A stretch of 19,411 nucleotides of DNA from the NCBI GenBank assembly GCA_041687755.1, contig JBDNJM010000165.1:1-19411 (forward strand), read 5' to 3'. A program made the position numbers and the translations under genes. The notes beneath the pieces are model-generated. The model did no database searches. It was given only the letters and a program-made list of their open reading frames with translations, and was not told the DNA's origin. The DNA is from JBDNJM01 sp041687755 (GTDB taxonomy: Bacteria; Planctomycetota; UBA1135; GCA-002686595). Below, piece by piece: positions 6,701 to 14,451 of the stretch; position 1 is the first letter of the stretch, and each line of letters opens with the position of its first letter.

Positions 6701-6741
6701 GAGAGCGCGCTGTTCCTAACCGGGACAGCGCGCTCTCACCT
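6701..6741 (+). terminator. Rho-independent terminator
   Basis: The 16-bp arms GAGAGCGCGCTGTTCC (6701-6716) and GGGACAGCGCGCTCTC (6722-6737) pair with one G-U, around loop TAACC, followed by ACCTTTTG. The T run is on the plus-strand side, so it probably ends transcription from the YciI-domain lipoprotein. It sits between convergent genes. The rest of the 6459-6785 gap shows no gene. Confidence 0.75.
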
Positions 6742-6785
6742 TTTGCGGCCCTTTTCCGGTCCCCGGTCCGCGCCGCCGGGGCCGC

Positions 6786-7802
6786 CTACAGCTCGCCGAA
6801 CGCCGGCCACTTCAGGAGCTGTGGCGGATCCTCCTCGCCCTCGACGAAGCGCTCGAGATAGTCGTCGAGCGGCTCGAGCCCCACGTCCTCACGATGGCGC
6901 TCGACCTGTAGCGGATCCGAGAGCGGCATCAGGAACAGCGGCTCCCCCACCTTGCCCTGCAGCTGGGACCCGTAGAGCTGCGGTCGACCCAGCGCCAGGC
7001 TCAACCGGTCGTGGAGCAACGCGTACTCGGAACCCTCGACGCGGCCGTTGTCCCAGTCCGCCCGCAGGCCTGGCAGAGCCGCCTGCATCAACTCGAGGTC
7101 GCCCGAGTGCTGCACGATCAGGAACGCGGCGTTCGTGGCGTCCGAGCCGAAGCGCTCGGCGTCGATCCAGCCCACGTCCTGCACGACCTCGCGCAGCCAG
7201 GCGGTGTTCTCCCGATCGATCTCCGACATGCGGCTGACGATCTCGTCCGAGCGGAACTCCGCCAGACGCTCGCGGATCGCCTGGTCGGACGCGCGCCGGC
7301 GATCCAGAGCGACCTGAATCTCCTCGGTGCGCTGGGTCGTCTGGATGCGCGGCTCGCCCAGGGCCAAGGGCTCGACCACGAGCGCGGCCGGCGTCGTCTC
7401 AAGGCGCTCCAGGCGCATATCGCGCCCGAGGTCGTGGATCAGTAGCTGATCGCCCTTGAGGACGGGGAACAGCTCCGCGAACCGCGCGCCGCTGCGCACG
7501 AGGACGCTATCGGTGCCGTAGCGCGCTTCGCGGAAGCTCAGCCCGGCGACCGTTCGCGCAACGACCCGCGAGGGCTCGAACAGCAGCATCACCTGGTCCG
7601 CAACGTAGACAGGCTCCACCTCCGACCAGGACCCGAGCAGGTCCTCAGGGAAGGCCGGCCCCGTCTTGGCGAGGGGCGGATCACGCATCTCGAAGGGATC
7701 AGAGAGCGGCTCATGGGGGCCTGAGCAGGCAACCAAGGTCCAGCCGAGGCCGGCGGCGGCCAGGGCGCCACGGAGGGCCGAGAGGGGGGGGTCCGGGTGC
7801 AT
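6786..7802 (-). CDS. Lipoprotein with a DUF6624-like region
   Basis: The 338-residue protein begins with a signal ending in lipobox LVA-C (Cys at residue 26). The middle is poorly defined. The region TNAAFLIVQHSGDLELMQAALPG followed by LLHDRLSLALGRPQLYGSQ closely follows the DUF6624 pattern, in which a helix with VQH is followed by a LxDRxLxxxGxxQxYGTQ-like segment. That domain has no established activity. ATG at 7802 is the first start and gives the signal peptide directly. The first codons after it contain a run of eight C on the coding strand (Asp-Pro-Pro-Leu). The gene is divergent from the secreted nuclease 69 bp away, and convergent with the YciI-domain gene. Confidence 0.7.
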   Translation of the reverse strand: MHPDPPLSALRGALAAAGLGWTLVACSGPHEPLSDPFEMRDPPLAKTGPAFPEDLLGSWSEVEPVYVADQVMLLFEPSRVVARTVAGLSFREARYGTDSVLVRSGARFAELFPVLKGDQLLIHDLGRDMRLERLETTPAALVVEPLALGEPRIQTTQRTEEIQVALDRRRASDQAIRERLAEFRSDEIVSRMSEIDRENTAWLREVVQDVGWIDAERFGSDATNAAFLIVQHSGDLELMQAALPGLRADWDNGRVEGSEYALLHDRLSLALGRPQLYGSQLQGKVGEPLFLMPLSDPLQVERHREDVGLEPLDDYLERFVEGEEDPPQLLKWPAFGEL

Positions 7803-7871
7803 TCATCGCGCGATCGCCCAAGGGTTCAGGGACTCCTGTAACAATAGGCCTGCCTGGCCCGTCTCCCTCCC

Positions 7872-9341
7872 ATGAGCCTCCTCCCCGCGATGCGACTTTC
7901 CCGTTTCGGCAGCGCCCTGGCTGTCGCCGCAGCCCTCCTGACCGCCGCCCCGAGCGCCGGCGCGAGCGAGCGCCTGCGCCTCGCCACCTACAACGTGCTC
8001 GACATCCAGCCGGGCACCGGCGGCTTTGACGACCTCGTGGAGATCCTGGGTCGCACCGGTCCGGACGTCGTGCTGCTCCAGGAGGTCGGCAACCCGACCC
8101 AGTCCCAGAGCCAGTCCCAGGCCCAGGCCCAAGTCAACGCGCTCGCCGCCGCGGCGGGGTATCCCTTCCGCGCGACCAGCCAGAACTCGAGCGTCCTCGG
8201 AGGCGACCTGCGGGTCGCCGCGCTCTCGAAGTGGCAGATAACCAACATCAAGTCGCACCACTCGAACGACATCAGCCCGGACTCGAGCGCCAACGACATC
8301 GGCCGCGACATCCTGCAGGTCACGATCGCCGTGCCCGACGTCAGCGGACCCGTCACGTTCTTCAACGTGCACCAAAAGGCGAGCGGCGGCGAAGCCAACA
8401 GGTTCCGCCGCGCCGTCGAGGGCCTGCGCCTGCGCCAGTTGATCGAGGCCTGGTGCGTGCAGAACCCGGACGGCCACGTGTTTGTCGGCGGCGACTTCAA
8501 CGCTGACGTCGGCAGCCTGCAGCCCGAGAGCTTCAGCTTCTCCGAGTTCCAGTCGCTCAGCCTGCCGTTCAGCTTCAGCCTCGGCAGCGACGTCCAGTTC
8601 CCGGTCACCTACGACCCGTTCGGCCAGATGCAGGCGCTCAGCGGCTGCGCCACCCCGCTGCTGTTCGCGGACGCCACGGCCGAAGACTCCACGACCAACG
8701 ACGGGACCTTCCAGAGCGGAGGCCGGCTCGACTACCTGTTCGCCAGCACCGGCACAGGCTCCGACGTGCGCCTGCTCGCCGACGAGGTCTACCGCAGCCC
8801 GCTCGACGACGACCTCGACGCGATCCCCGCGGGTCAGTACCTGCGCAAGTTCGGCAACGAACTCAACACCAACGTCAGCGGCGGCTCCTCGGACCACTTC
8901 CTCGTGGTCGCCGACTACCTGATCGAGGGCCCCGACGGCGGCCGCCTCGGCTTCAACACCGCCGGCCAGTACGCGCTGGCGCCCTACGCCGGCTACGGCG
9001 GCACGATGGCCCTGGGAGCGACGGACTTCACCCTGCGCGCGTTCCAGGCCCGCCCGAACCAGCTCGCGCTGTGCTTCCAGGGCGCGCTGCAGTTCCCCGC
9101 GACCGATCTCGGCGTCGTGCTGCCGAACCTGTTCGACCCCGGGGCGTTCTTTTACGCGCCGACCACGAACCTGCTCGACCAGACGGTCACCGACGAACGC
9201 GGCGACGCCACGCTCGCCGTCCCGATCCCGAACCTGCCGAGCCTCGCCGGCAAGACGATCACGACCCAGTGGGTGATCCTCGACCCGTTGGCGCCGGGCG
9301 GCCTCGCGGTCACGAGCGACGCGTACCTCGTGCAGCTGTAG
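7872..9341 (+). CDS. Secreted endonuclease/exonuclease/phosphatase-family protein
   Basis: This is a 489-residue exported protein of the metal-dependent EEP fold (nucleases, sphingomyelinases, phosphatases). Visible motifs in order are TYNVLD (39-44), LLQEV (68-72, metal-binding Glu), a NVHQKAS strand (165-171), GGDFNAD (206-212), GRLDYLF (284-290) and SSDHFLV (339-345, catalytic Asp-His). All core catalytic positions appear present. ATG at 7872 or, giving a neater signal peptide, ATG at 7890 (MRLSRFGSALAVAAALLTAA) may be the start. A Ser/Gln/Ala repeat SQSQSQAQAQ directly follows the catalytic Glu. The last ~110 residues are not part of the EEP fold; they match the C-terminal module of the repeat proteins at 14452-16104 and 12056-13740. 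The substrate is unknown; extracellular DNA or phospholipid are possibilities. Confidence 0.85.
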   Translation: MSLLPAMRLSRFGSALAVAAALLTAAPSAGASERLRLATYNVLDIQPGTGGFDDLVEILGRTGPDVVLLQEVGNPTQSQSQSQAQAQVNALAAAAGYPFRATSQNSSVLGGDLRVAALSKWQITNIKSHHSNDISPDSSANDIGRDILQVTIAVPDVSGPVTFFNVHQKASGGEANRFRRAVEGLRLRQLIEAWCVQNPDGHVFVGGDFNADVGSLQPESFSFSEFQSLSLPFSFSLGSDVQFPVTYDPFGQMQALSGCATPLLFADATAEDSTTNDGTFQSGGRLDYLFASTGTGSDVRLLADEVYRSPLDDDLDAIPAGQYLRKFGNELNTNVSGGSSDHFLVVADYLIEGPDGGRLGFNTAGQYALAPYAGYGGTMALGATDFTLRAFQARPNQLALCFQGALQFPATDLGVVLPNLFDPGAFFYAPTTNLLDQTVTDERGDATLAVPIPNLPSLAGKTITTQWVILDPLAPGGLAVTSDAYLVQL

Positions 9342-9512
9342 TCCATCGCCTCCGACGCCCGGAGCTGCCTGCCCCCTAGCGAAGGCCGGGACTCGACGGG
9401 AGCCCTGCCGTAGAGCGGCCAAGTCGAGCTCGACCGGGTCCTCCCCGCTGCTCGCCAGGCCCAGGTTTGCCCCCGGCCGCGTCGCGGACCGCCTCCGCGG
9501 GGCCCGGCCAGC

Positions 9513-11408
9513 TCAGCCGCGAGCCTCGTCGTCGCGAACTTCGCGCAACAGTTCTTCGACGTCAAACGCCACGTCCTGCCCGTCGATCGGCTCCGAGGCG
9601 CTCTCGGACTCCAGCAGACGCTCGAGCTCGTCCGAGCGCAGTCGGGCCCGCGCGATGTAGGCGTGATCGTCCCCGCGCAGGGAGGCCAGCTCGCGCATCA
9701 TGCGGCCCTCATGTCGGCGGAACAGGCGCGCCTTGCGGTGGGCCACGTTGGCGGGCACGCCGAGCCCGGTCAAAACTTCACTGCCCAACTCCAGCGCAGA
9801 CCCCAGGGTCTCGCGCTCGACGACCTTGCAGCCCATCTCGATCAGGGTCTGGGCCTGGGCCATGTCGCGCGCACGCACGTACAGCGGCACGTGCGGGTAA
9901 TGCTTCATGGCCTGGCGCACGATCTCGTAGGTCTTCTCGGTGTCCTCGACGGCCACGACGAACGCTCGCGCCTGACCGACGCCGGCCATCTCGAGCAGCT
10001 CCGGGCGGGCCGCGTCGCCGTAGTACGCGAGGTGCCCGAAACGCTCCAGTGCCTCGATCTGGGCCGCGTCGGTGTCGAGCACGGTGGCCTCGAAGCCCGA
10101 GGCCTTCAGCAACCGCAGCAGCGTCACGCCGAAGCGCCCGAAGCCGGCGATGACGACCTGCTCGCGGTTCAGCGCCAGGTCGGGCGACGTCTGCGGCTCG
10201 TCGATGAGACGCGCAAACCTGGGCTGTACGAAGCGCTCGTCGAACAAGAGGACAAGCGGCGTTAGCAACATCGAGAGCGCCACGGCAACGATCACCAGCG
10301 CACCGGTGTCCTCGGGCAGCGCCTGGCTCTGGACCGCGAACGAGCCCAGCACGAACGCAAACTCCCCGCCCTGCGCAAGCGAGGCGCCGAAGCCGAGCGC
10401 CTCGGGCAGCTTGAGCCGGAACACTCGGCCGATCCCGAACAGGATCACGAACTTCAGCGTCATCAGGCCAAGCACCAGCCCGGCGACCGTCAGCGGCGCG
10501 TTCGCCAGCAGCTCGAAGTCGATCGCAGCACCGACGGCGATGAAGAACAGGCCGAGCAACAGCCCCTTGAAGGGCTCGACGTCCGCCTCCAGCTCGTGCC
10601 GGAACTCGTTGTCCGCGAGCACGACGCCCGCGAGGAACGTGCCGAGCGCGGCCGAGAGACCGACCGCCCCCATCAGCAGCGCGATGCCCACCACCAGCAG
10701 CAGCGCCGCCGCGGTGAAGATCTCGCGCAGGCGCGCGGCAGCAATGAAGCGGAACACCGGCCGCGCGAGGTAGCGCCCACCTATCACGATCCCAGCGACG
10801 ACCCCGAGCACGACCAAACCGTGCGCCCAGCCCGGCAGGGTCTCGATCCACAGCGGGTCACCGGAATTCTCCACCGCGACACCCAGCAGCGGCATCACCG
10901 CCAACATCGGGATCACGGCGATGTCCTGGAACAGCAGCACCGCGAACGCCGACTGCCCGACCGTCGACTTGGACGTGCCCTTCTCCTCCAGCGTCTGCAG
11001 CACGATCGCCGTCGACGAGAGCGCGAGCATCATGCCGATGACCAGCGCCTCGCTCGGCGGCAGGCCGAAGCCCAGCCCGATGCCCGCAACCGCTCCAAGA
11101 GTCAACAGCACCTGCAGCCCGCCCTGCCCCAGAATCGGCGCCCGCATCTTCCACAGCAGCGCCGGCCGCAGCTCCAGCCCGATCAGGAACAACATCATCA
11201 CCACGCCGAACTCGGCGAAGTGCATCACGTCCGTGCCCTCCTCACCGACCAGGGCCAGCCCGAACGGCCCGATCGCGACGCCCGCAATCAGGTACCCGAG
11301 CACCGATCCGAGCCCCAGCCGCTTCGCGATCGGCACCGAGACGACCGCGGCCGTCAGGTACACGAACGTCTGGCCCAGCAGGTCGCCGCCACCGTCCGCC
11401 AGCGTCAT
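9513..11408 (-). CDS. kefC: Glutathione-gated K+/H+ antiporter, KefB/KefC type
   Basis: The 631-residue protein has about a dozen hydrophobic segments (residues 10-395) of the monovalent cation:proton antiporter-2 family. A cytoplasmic RCK/TrkA-N domain follows, with the nucleotide-binding loop VVIAGFGRFG (about 418-427) and the acidic end of the next strand, VLDTD. The regulatory loop HELEADVEPFKG (271-282) closely matches the HALESDIEPFKG loop of E. coli KefC that contacts the RCK domain. In that family the protein exports K+ and acidifies the cytoplasm during electrophile stress, held shut by glutathione. ATG at 11408 is chosen because it overlaps the kefF stop as ATGA and begins the first membrane segment. 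The C-terminal tail is rich in Glu and Asp. The gene is convergent with the secreted nuclease. Confidence 0.9.
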   Translation of the reverse strand: MTLADGGGDLLGQTFVYLTAAVVSVPIAKRLGLGSVLGYLIAGVAIGPFGLALVGEEGTDVMHFAEFGVVMMLFLIGLELRPALLWKMRAPILGQGGLQVLLTLGAVAGIGLGFGLPPSEALVIGMMLALSSTAIVLQTLEEKGTSKSTVGQSAFAVLLFQDIAVIPMLAVMPLLGVAVENSGDPLWIETLPGWAHGLVVLGVVAGIVIGGRYLARPVFRFIAAARLREIFTAAALLLVVGIALLMGAVGLSAALGTFLAGVVLADNEFRHELEADVEPFKGLLLGLFFIAVGAAIDFELLANAPLTVAGLVLGLMTLKFVILFGIGRVFRLKLPEALGFGASLAQGGEFAFVLGSFAVQSQALPEDTGALVIVAVALSMLLTPLVLLFDERFVQPRFARLIDEPQTSPDLALNREQVVIAGFGRFGVTLLRLLKASGFEATVLDTDAAQIEALERFGHLAYYGDAARPELLEMAGVGQARAFVVAVEDTEKTYEIVRQAMKHYPHVPLYVRARDMAQAQTLIEMGCKVVERETLGSALELGSEVLTGLGVPANVAHRKARLFRRHEGRMMRELASLRGDDHAYIARARLRSDELERLLESESASEPIDGQDVAFDVEELLREVRDDEARG

Positions 11409-12019
11409 TGCTCGCCTCCGGCCGTCGCCTGCGGCTCGATGTTGATGAACGAGTGCCGGCGGAGCTTGAGCGGGTCCAGCTTCTCGTCGCGCAGGTCGCA
11501 CAGGGCCCGTACGTAGGCCTCCACATGCGGCCCGACGTCGTCGCCGCGCTTCAGCTGATGCGTCCCGTGGATCACGAACGGCGGCAAGAACGTCATTCCG
11601 CACAGCCGTGCCGTCGCCTCGAACGGCCGCAGCAGCTCGCGCATTCCAAATCTGTTCATGCCGCCCTCGCGGTAGCTCGACTTGCCCCCGCCCGTGGTCA
11701 CCGCGTTCAGCCACATCTTGCCCACCAGCGCGTTGCCCTGGCGCCCGTAGGCGAACCCGTAGGCCAGCACCACGTCCTGCCACTCCTTAAGCAGCGCGGG
11801 CGAGCTGTACCAGTAGAACGGATGCTGGAACACGATCACGTCGTGCTCCAGCAGCAGCGCCTGCTCCGCCTCGACGTCGATCAGGAGGTCGGGATAGGTC
11901 GCGTAGAGATCCCGCCGCGTGATGCCCTCCAGGCCCGCGAGCGCTGCGAACAGCTTCGAGTTGACCCGGCTCTTGTGCGGCGCCGGGTGCGCGTGGAGAA
12001 CGAGGACTCGTCGGGGCAT
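11405..12019 (-). CDS. kefF: KefF-type NAD(P)H oxidoreductase, antiporter activator
   Basis: This 204-residue flavodoxin-like quinone reductase starts VLVLHAHPAPHKSRVN (FMN-phosphate loop, residues 5-20). It has the family signature VFQHPFYWYSSPALLKEW (63-80) and the flavin/substrate loop TTGGGKSSY (108-116). KefF and KefG are FMN-dependent oxidoreductases that bind the RCK domain of KefC or KefB and are needed for full efflux. The gene directly precedes kefC with a 4-bp ATGA overlap, the same order as in enterobacteria, so co-translation is likely. The distinction between KefF and KefG is by operon partner rather than a diagnostic residue. Only 36 bp separate its start from the end of the upstream pseudogene, so its promoter must lie within the pseudogene remains. 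Confidence 0.88.
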   Translation of the reverse strand: MPRRVLVLHAHPAPHKSRVNSKLFAALAGLEGITRRDLYATYPDLLIDVEAEQALLLEHDVIVFQHPFYWYSSPALLKEWQDVVLAYGFAYGRQGNALVGKMWLNAVTTGGGKSSYREGGMNRFGMRELLRPFEATARLCGMTFLPPFVIHGTHQLKRGDDVGPHVEAYVRALCDLRDEKLDPLKLRRHSFINIEPQATAGGEQ

Positions 12020-12055
12020 GCGCAGGATCCTACGCGACGGCCCGAGATCCCCTCC

Positions 12056-13740
12056 TCAACTCCCGATCACGGCCTCGACCACGCGCGTCGTCGTGAACGC
12101 GCCGAGCAGCGGGCCGCCACTCTCCGCAAACGCGAACTGCAGGCGCGCCGCCGCGCCCTGGAGTTGGGGCATGGCGGGCACGTCGAGGTCGAGCTGCAGC
12201 CGCCCGGCACCGTCGAGCGTCACGAGCTGCACGAACTTAGGCGCCAGAAGGCCCAGCCTTAGGCGCCAGAAGGCCCAGCGAGCAGGTCTCGATCGCCGGG
12301 GAGGGCGCGAGGCTCGCAGATAGGAGCAGCGCGCCCACGGCCAGCGGAGCGCCGTCCGCCAGCTCCAGCCGCACCGTATCTCCGAGCCGTGGCACGCCCC
12401 GGCCGACCACCGTCGGAGCCGTGTCGCAGCGGCGGCCGATGGTGTGCAGCGAGGCCACGTCGGGGCTGCCCAGCTGCTGGTCCCAGACCAGGCGCGCCGT
12501 CCCGAACTCGTCCGACGCCACGAACAGCAGCCGGTTCCCGAAAGGCACGAACTGCACCGGGTTGCTGTCGTCCGGGCCCGGGCGGAGGCTCGCTATCATG
12601 CGCGTGCCCAGCGCCGTTCCGTCGGTGATCCAGGGCTCGACTCCTTCGGGTCCATCGCCGCGGAAGGCAAAGCTGCCGTCGGTGCCACCTGAGTGAGGCT
12701 CGAGGGCATGTCCTCTAGCGCCGCTCCGGAATCGACAGGAATTGTGCCCGCGTCGGTCCCGTCGCTGCGCCACAGGACGGGCCCCCTGACGCTCTTCGGC
12801 GTACGGATCCAGAGCCACTCGGACACGCCCCCGAGCGTAGAGACCGGCAGCGGCCGCGAGCCGGCCGGTACCGCGGTCAGAACGGTCGCCTACAGGGTGT
12901 CGACGTCGAGCACGCGCAGCTCCTGCAGCGGGGACTGCTGGTCGCGGAACGCGAGCGAGTTGCCGAAGCGCCGCAGCTAGATCGGGAAGCCGCCCGGCGG
13001 CATTCCGAACGCGAGTTGCGTGCCCGCGACCGTCCCGTAGCTCACGTAGACTTTGAACTCCCCCGTCGCGATCACGCGACCGCGGAATCGAACACGCTCG
13101 CCGTCTGCGACGAGCTGCTGGTCGGTGCTCGGAAAGACGGTCACGCCCAGACCCTCGGTCAACTTGAGCGTTCCGCTCTGGGTGCCGTCGCTGACCCGGA
13201 GTGAACTGTCGCCAGCGACGAAGTACAGCAGGCCCCCGACCTCGGTAAGAAAACGACTAGAGCTCGACGGGGCGCCGAGATCTATCACGACCGGCGTCTC
13301 GCCAATTCCCGCGCTGATGCGGAGATCGGCTGTCGTGGCGACGCCGCCGACGCTCGCGACCGAACTCCAGGCCAGGCCCGTCCCGAAGGGCGTCTGGCCG
13401 TTGACCGTGACCGTGTTGGTCTGCACTGCAGCGGGCAGGAACGGGACCGTGCCCGCCGCCGTCCCGTCGGACACGGTCAGCTCCGCCAAGGTGGACCCGA
13501 GCACGTAGCGGCCCTGCCAGCGGGTGAAGGACGTCCGGAACCCGGCGCCTATCCCGGGGATCACCGGCTGGCAGCCGCTCGCCGCCGAGAACACGGCAAG
13601 CTCCCCCGGCATCTGGAACCCGAGCAGGTTGAAGCGATGGCCTCATCCGCCAGACGGCTCAGGCCAAGGGGGGCGGCGAAATCCGCAACGGGAGCGATTT
13701 GGGGACTGAGCGAGAGCAAGCTAGCGAGCTGGATCGGCAT
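12056..13740 (-). pseudogene. Decayed ELWxxDGT-repeat exported protein
   Basis: Stitching frames yields a protein like the intact paralogue at 14452-16104. Repeats include LTVSDGTAAGT, LRVSDGTQSGT, VLWRSDGTDAGT and EPWITDGTALGT, then the tail beginning SLHTIGRRCDTAP. Lesions seen: a probable frameshift near 13640 (the frame reading SLSPQIAPVADFAAPLG passes into FNLLGFQMPGELAVF); an in-frame TAG at about 12977-12979; a second TAG 29 codons later (about 12890-12892); a frameshift near 12685; and a 22-bp tandem duplication at 12236-12279. With one duplication copy removed, the frame continues through the module end to a stop at 12056-12058, finishing VVEAVIGS against VVEIFIGD in the paralogue. 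The 5' limit is approximate; the ATG at 13740 is only a candidate. Sequencing error could explain one lesion but not five. Confidence 0.85.
12236..12279. repeat. 22-bp perfect tandem duplication
   Basis: The unit CTTAGGCGCCAGAAGGCCCA plus GC occurs at 12236-12257 and again at 12258-12279. Its length is not a multiple of three, so it frameshifts the repeat-protein pseudogene just after ...SLGLLAPK. Removing one copy restores the C-terminal module. Confidence 0.93.
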
Positions 13741-13959
13741 GGGATCGGTGAGGAGCGACTTGGCGCGAAATTTGGAACGCGAGGCATTCCTAGTGGCCCT
13801 CAGACGCCGCTGGAGCGCGGAACGGCGAGCGGCCGCCGAAAAAGATGGGCACCGTGCGCCGGGACCCGCCCCCCAGGGCGGAGCCCCGCGGCCCTGCAGT
13901 TTCGCTCAAGATCGCATTTCGTGCCCGACGATCCTGTCCCGAGCGCCCCACACTCCCCC

Positions 13960-14439
13960 ATGGACAACCCCGCCCAGACTCGCAGAGCCGCCTTCAGCCT
14001 GCTCGAGCTAATCCTCACGCTCACTGTCCTTGCAGGGCTAGCGACGGGCCTGGTGGTGTTCTACTTCCAGCGCTCGGACGTAACGCTCGACAACGCGGCG
14101 CGCTTGCTCGTCGAGGACCTGCGCACCGCCCAGGGCATCGCGCTCAACTCGGGCACGCCAACGTCGTTCGCCTTCGAAGGCGACACCTACACGGCGACCG
14201 ACCAGGCCGGCGAGACGCTGATGCATCCGCGCACGGGCGTCGGCTTCGTGCGCGACTACCATCGCGACGCGGTCTTCGAGGGCGTCCAGATCCTCAGCGT
14301 AGAACTGGACGGCGCCGCCAAACTCCAGTTCGCCCCCGACGGCACGCCCAGCACCGGCGGCACCGTCCGCCTGGGCTTCGCCCAAGCCCAACGCATCGTG
14401 CGCATCGAGCCGGTCAACGGCTGGATCTCGGTCGACTGA
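13960..14439 (+). CDS. GspH/FimT-like pseudopilin
   Basis: The 159-residue protein has a short basic leader and the prepilin motif AA|FSLLELILTLTVLAGL. Cleavage is expected between Ala11 and Phe12, with the conserved Glu at mature position 5 (residue 16). The hydrophobic helix continues to about residue 36. The helix LDNAARLLVEDLRTAQGIALNSG followed by a beta-rich domain fits the GspH/FimT minor pseudopilins of type II secretion or type IV pili. Position -1 is Ala rather than the usual Gly, which prepilin peptidases tolerate less often. No other pilin or secretion gene is nearby, so it is an orphan here. ATG at 13960 is chosen because it gives a normal short leader; the frame is open further upstream. 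It ends 12 bp from the convergent repeat-protein gene. Confidence 0.8.
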   Translation: MDNPAQTRRAAFSLLELILTLTVLAGLATGLVVFYFQRSDVTLDNAARLLVEDLRTAQGIALNSGTPTSFAFEGDTYTATDQAGETLMHPRTGVGFVRDYHRDAVFEGVQILSVELDGAAKLQFAPDGTPSTGGTVRLGFAQAQRIVRIEPVNGWISVD

Positions 14440-14451
14440 ACGGCGCTCGGC

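Noticed and set aside
7805..7817. Operator at the overlapping palindromes ATCGCGCGAT and GCGATCGC upstream of the DUF6624-like gene
   Set aside because: Short self-complementary GC-rich words are expected by chance here, and the site lies directly at the start codon without a second copy.
7803..9422. 539-residue minus-strand open frame opposite the secreted nuclease
   Set aside because: It shadows a gene with all EEP motifs; the translation is low-complexity and rich in Arg/Val/Glu/Ala with no domain.
9342..9512. Terminator between the convergent nuclease and kefC genes
   Set aside because: G+C-rich inverted repeats are present but none is followed by a T run on either strand.
10596..11516. 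306-residue plus-strand open frame inside kefC
   Set aside because: A His/Arg/Gln-rich shadow of the antiporter with no recognisable fold.
13637..14011. 124-residue plus-strand frame upstream of the pseudopilin
   Set aside because: It overlaps the pseudopilin start in another frame and lies over the 5' remains of the pseudogene; no domain is visible.
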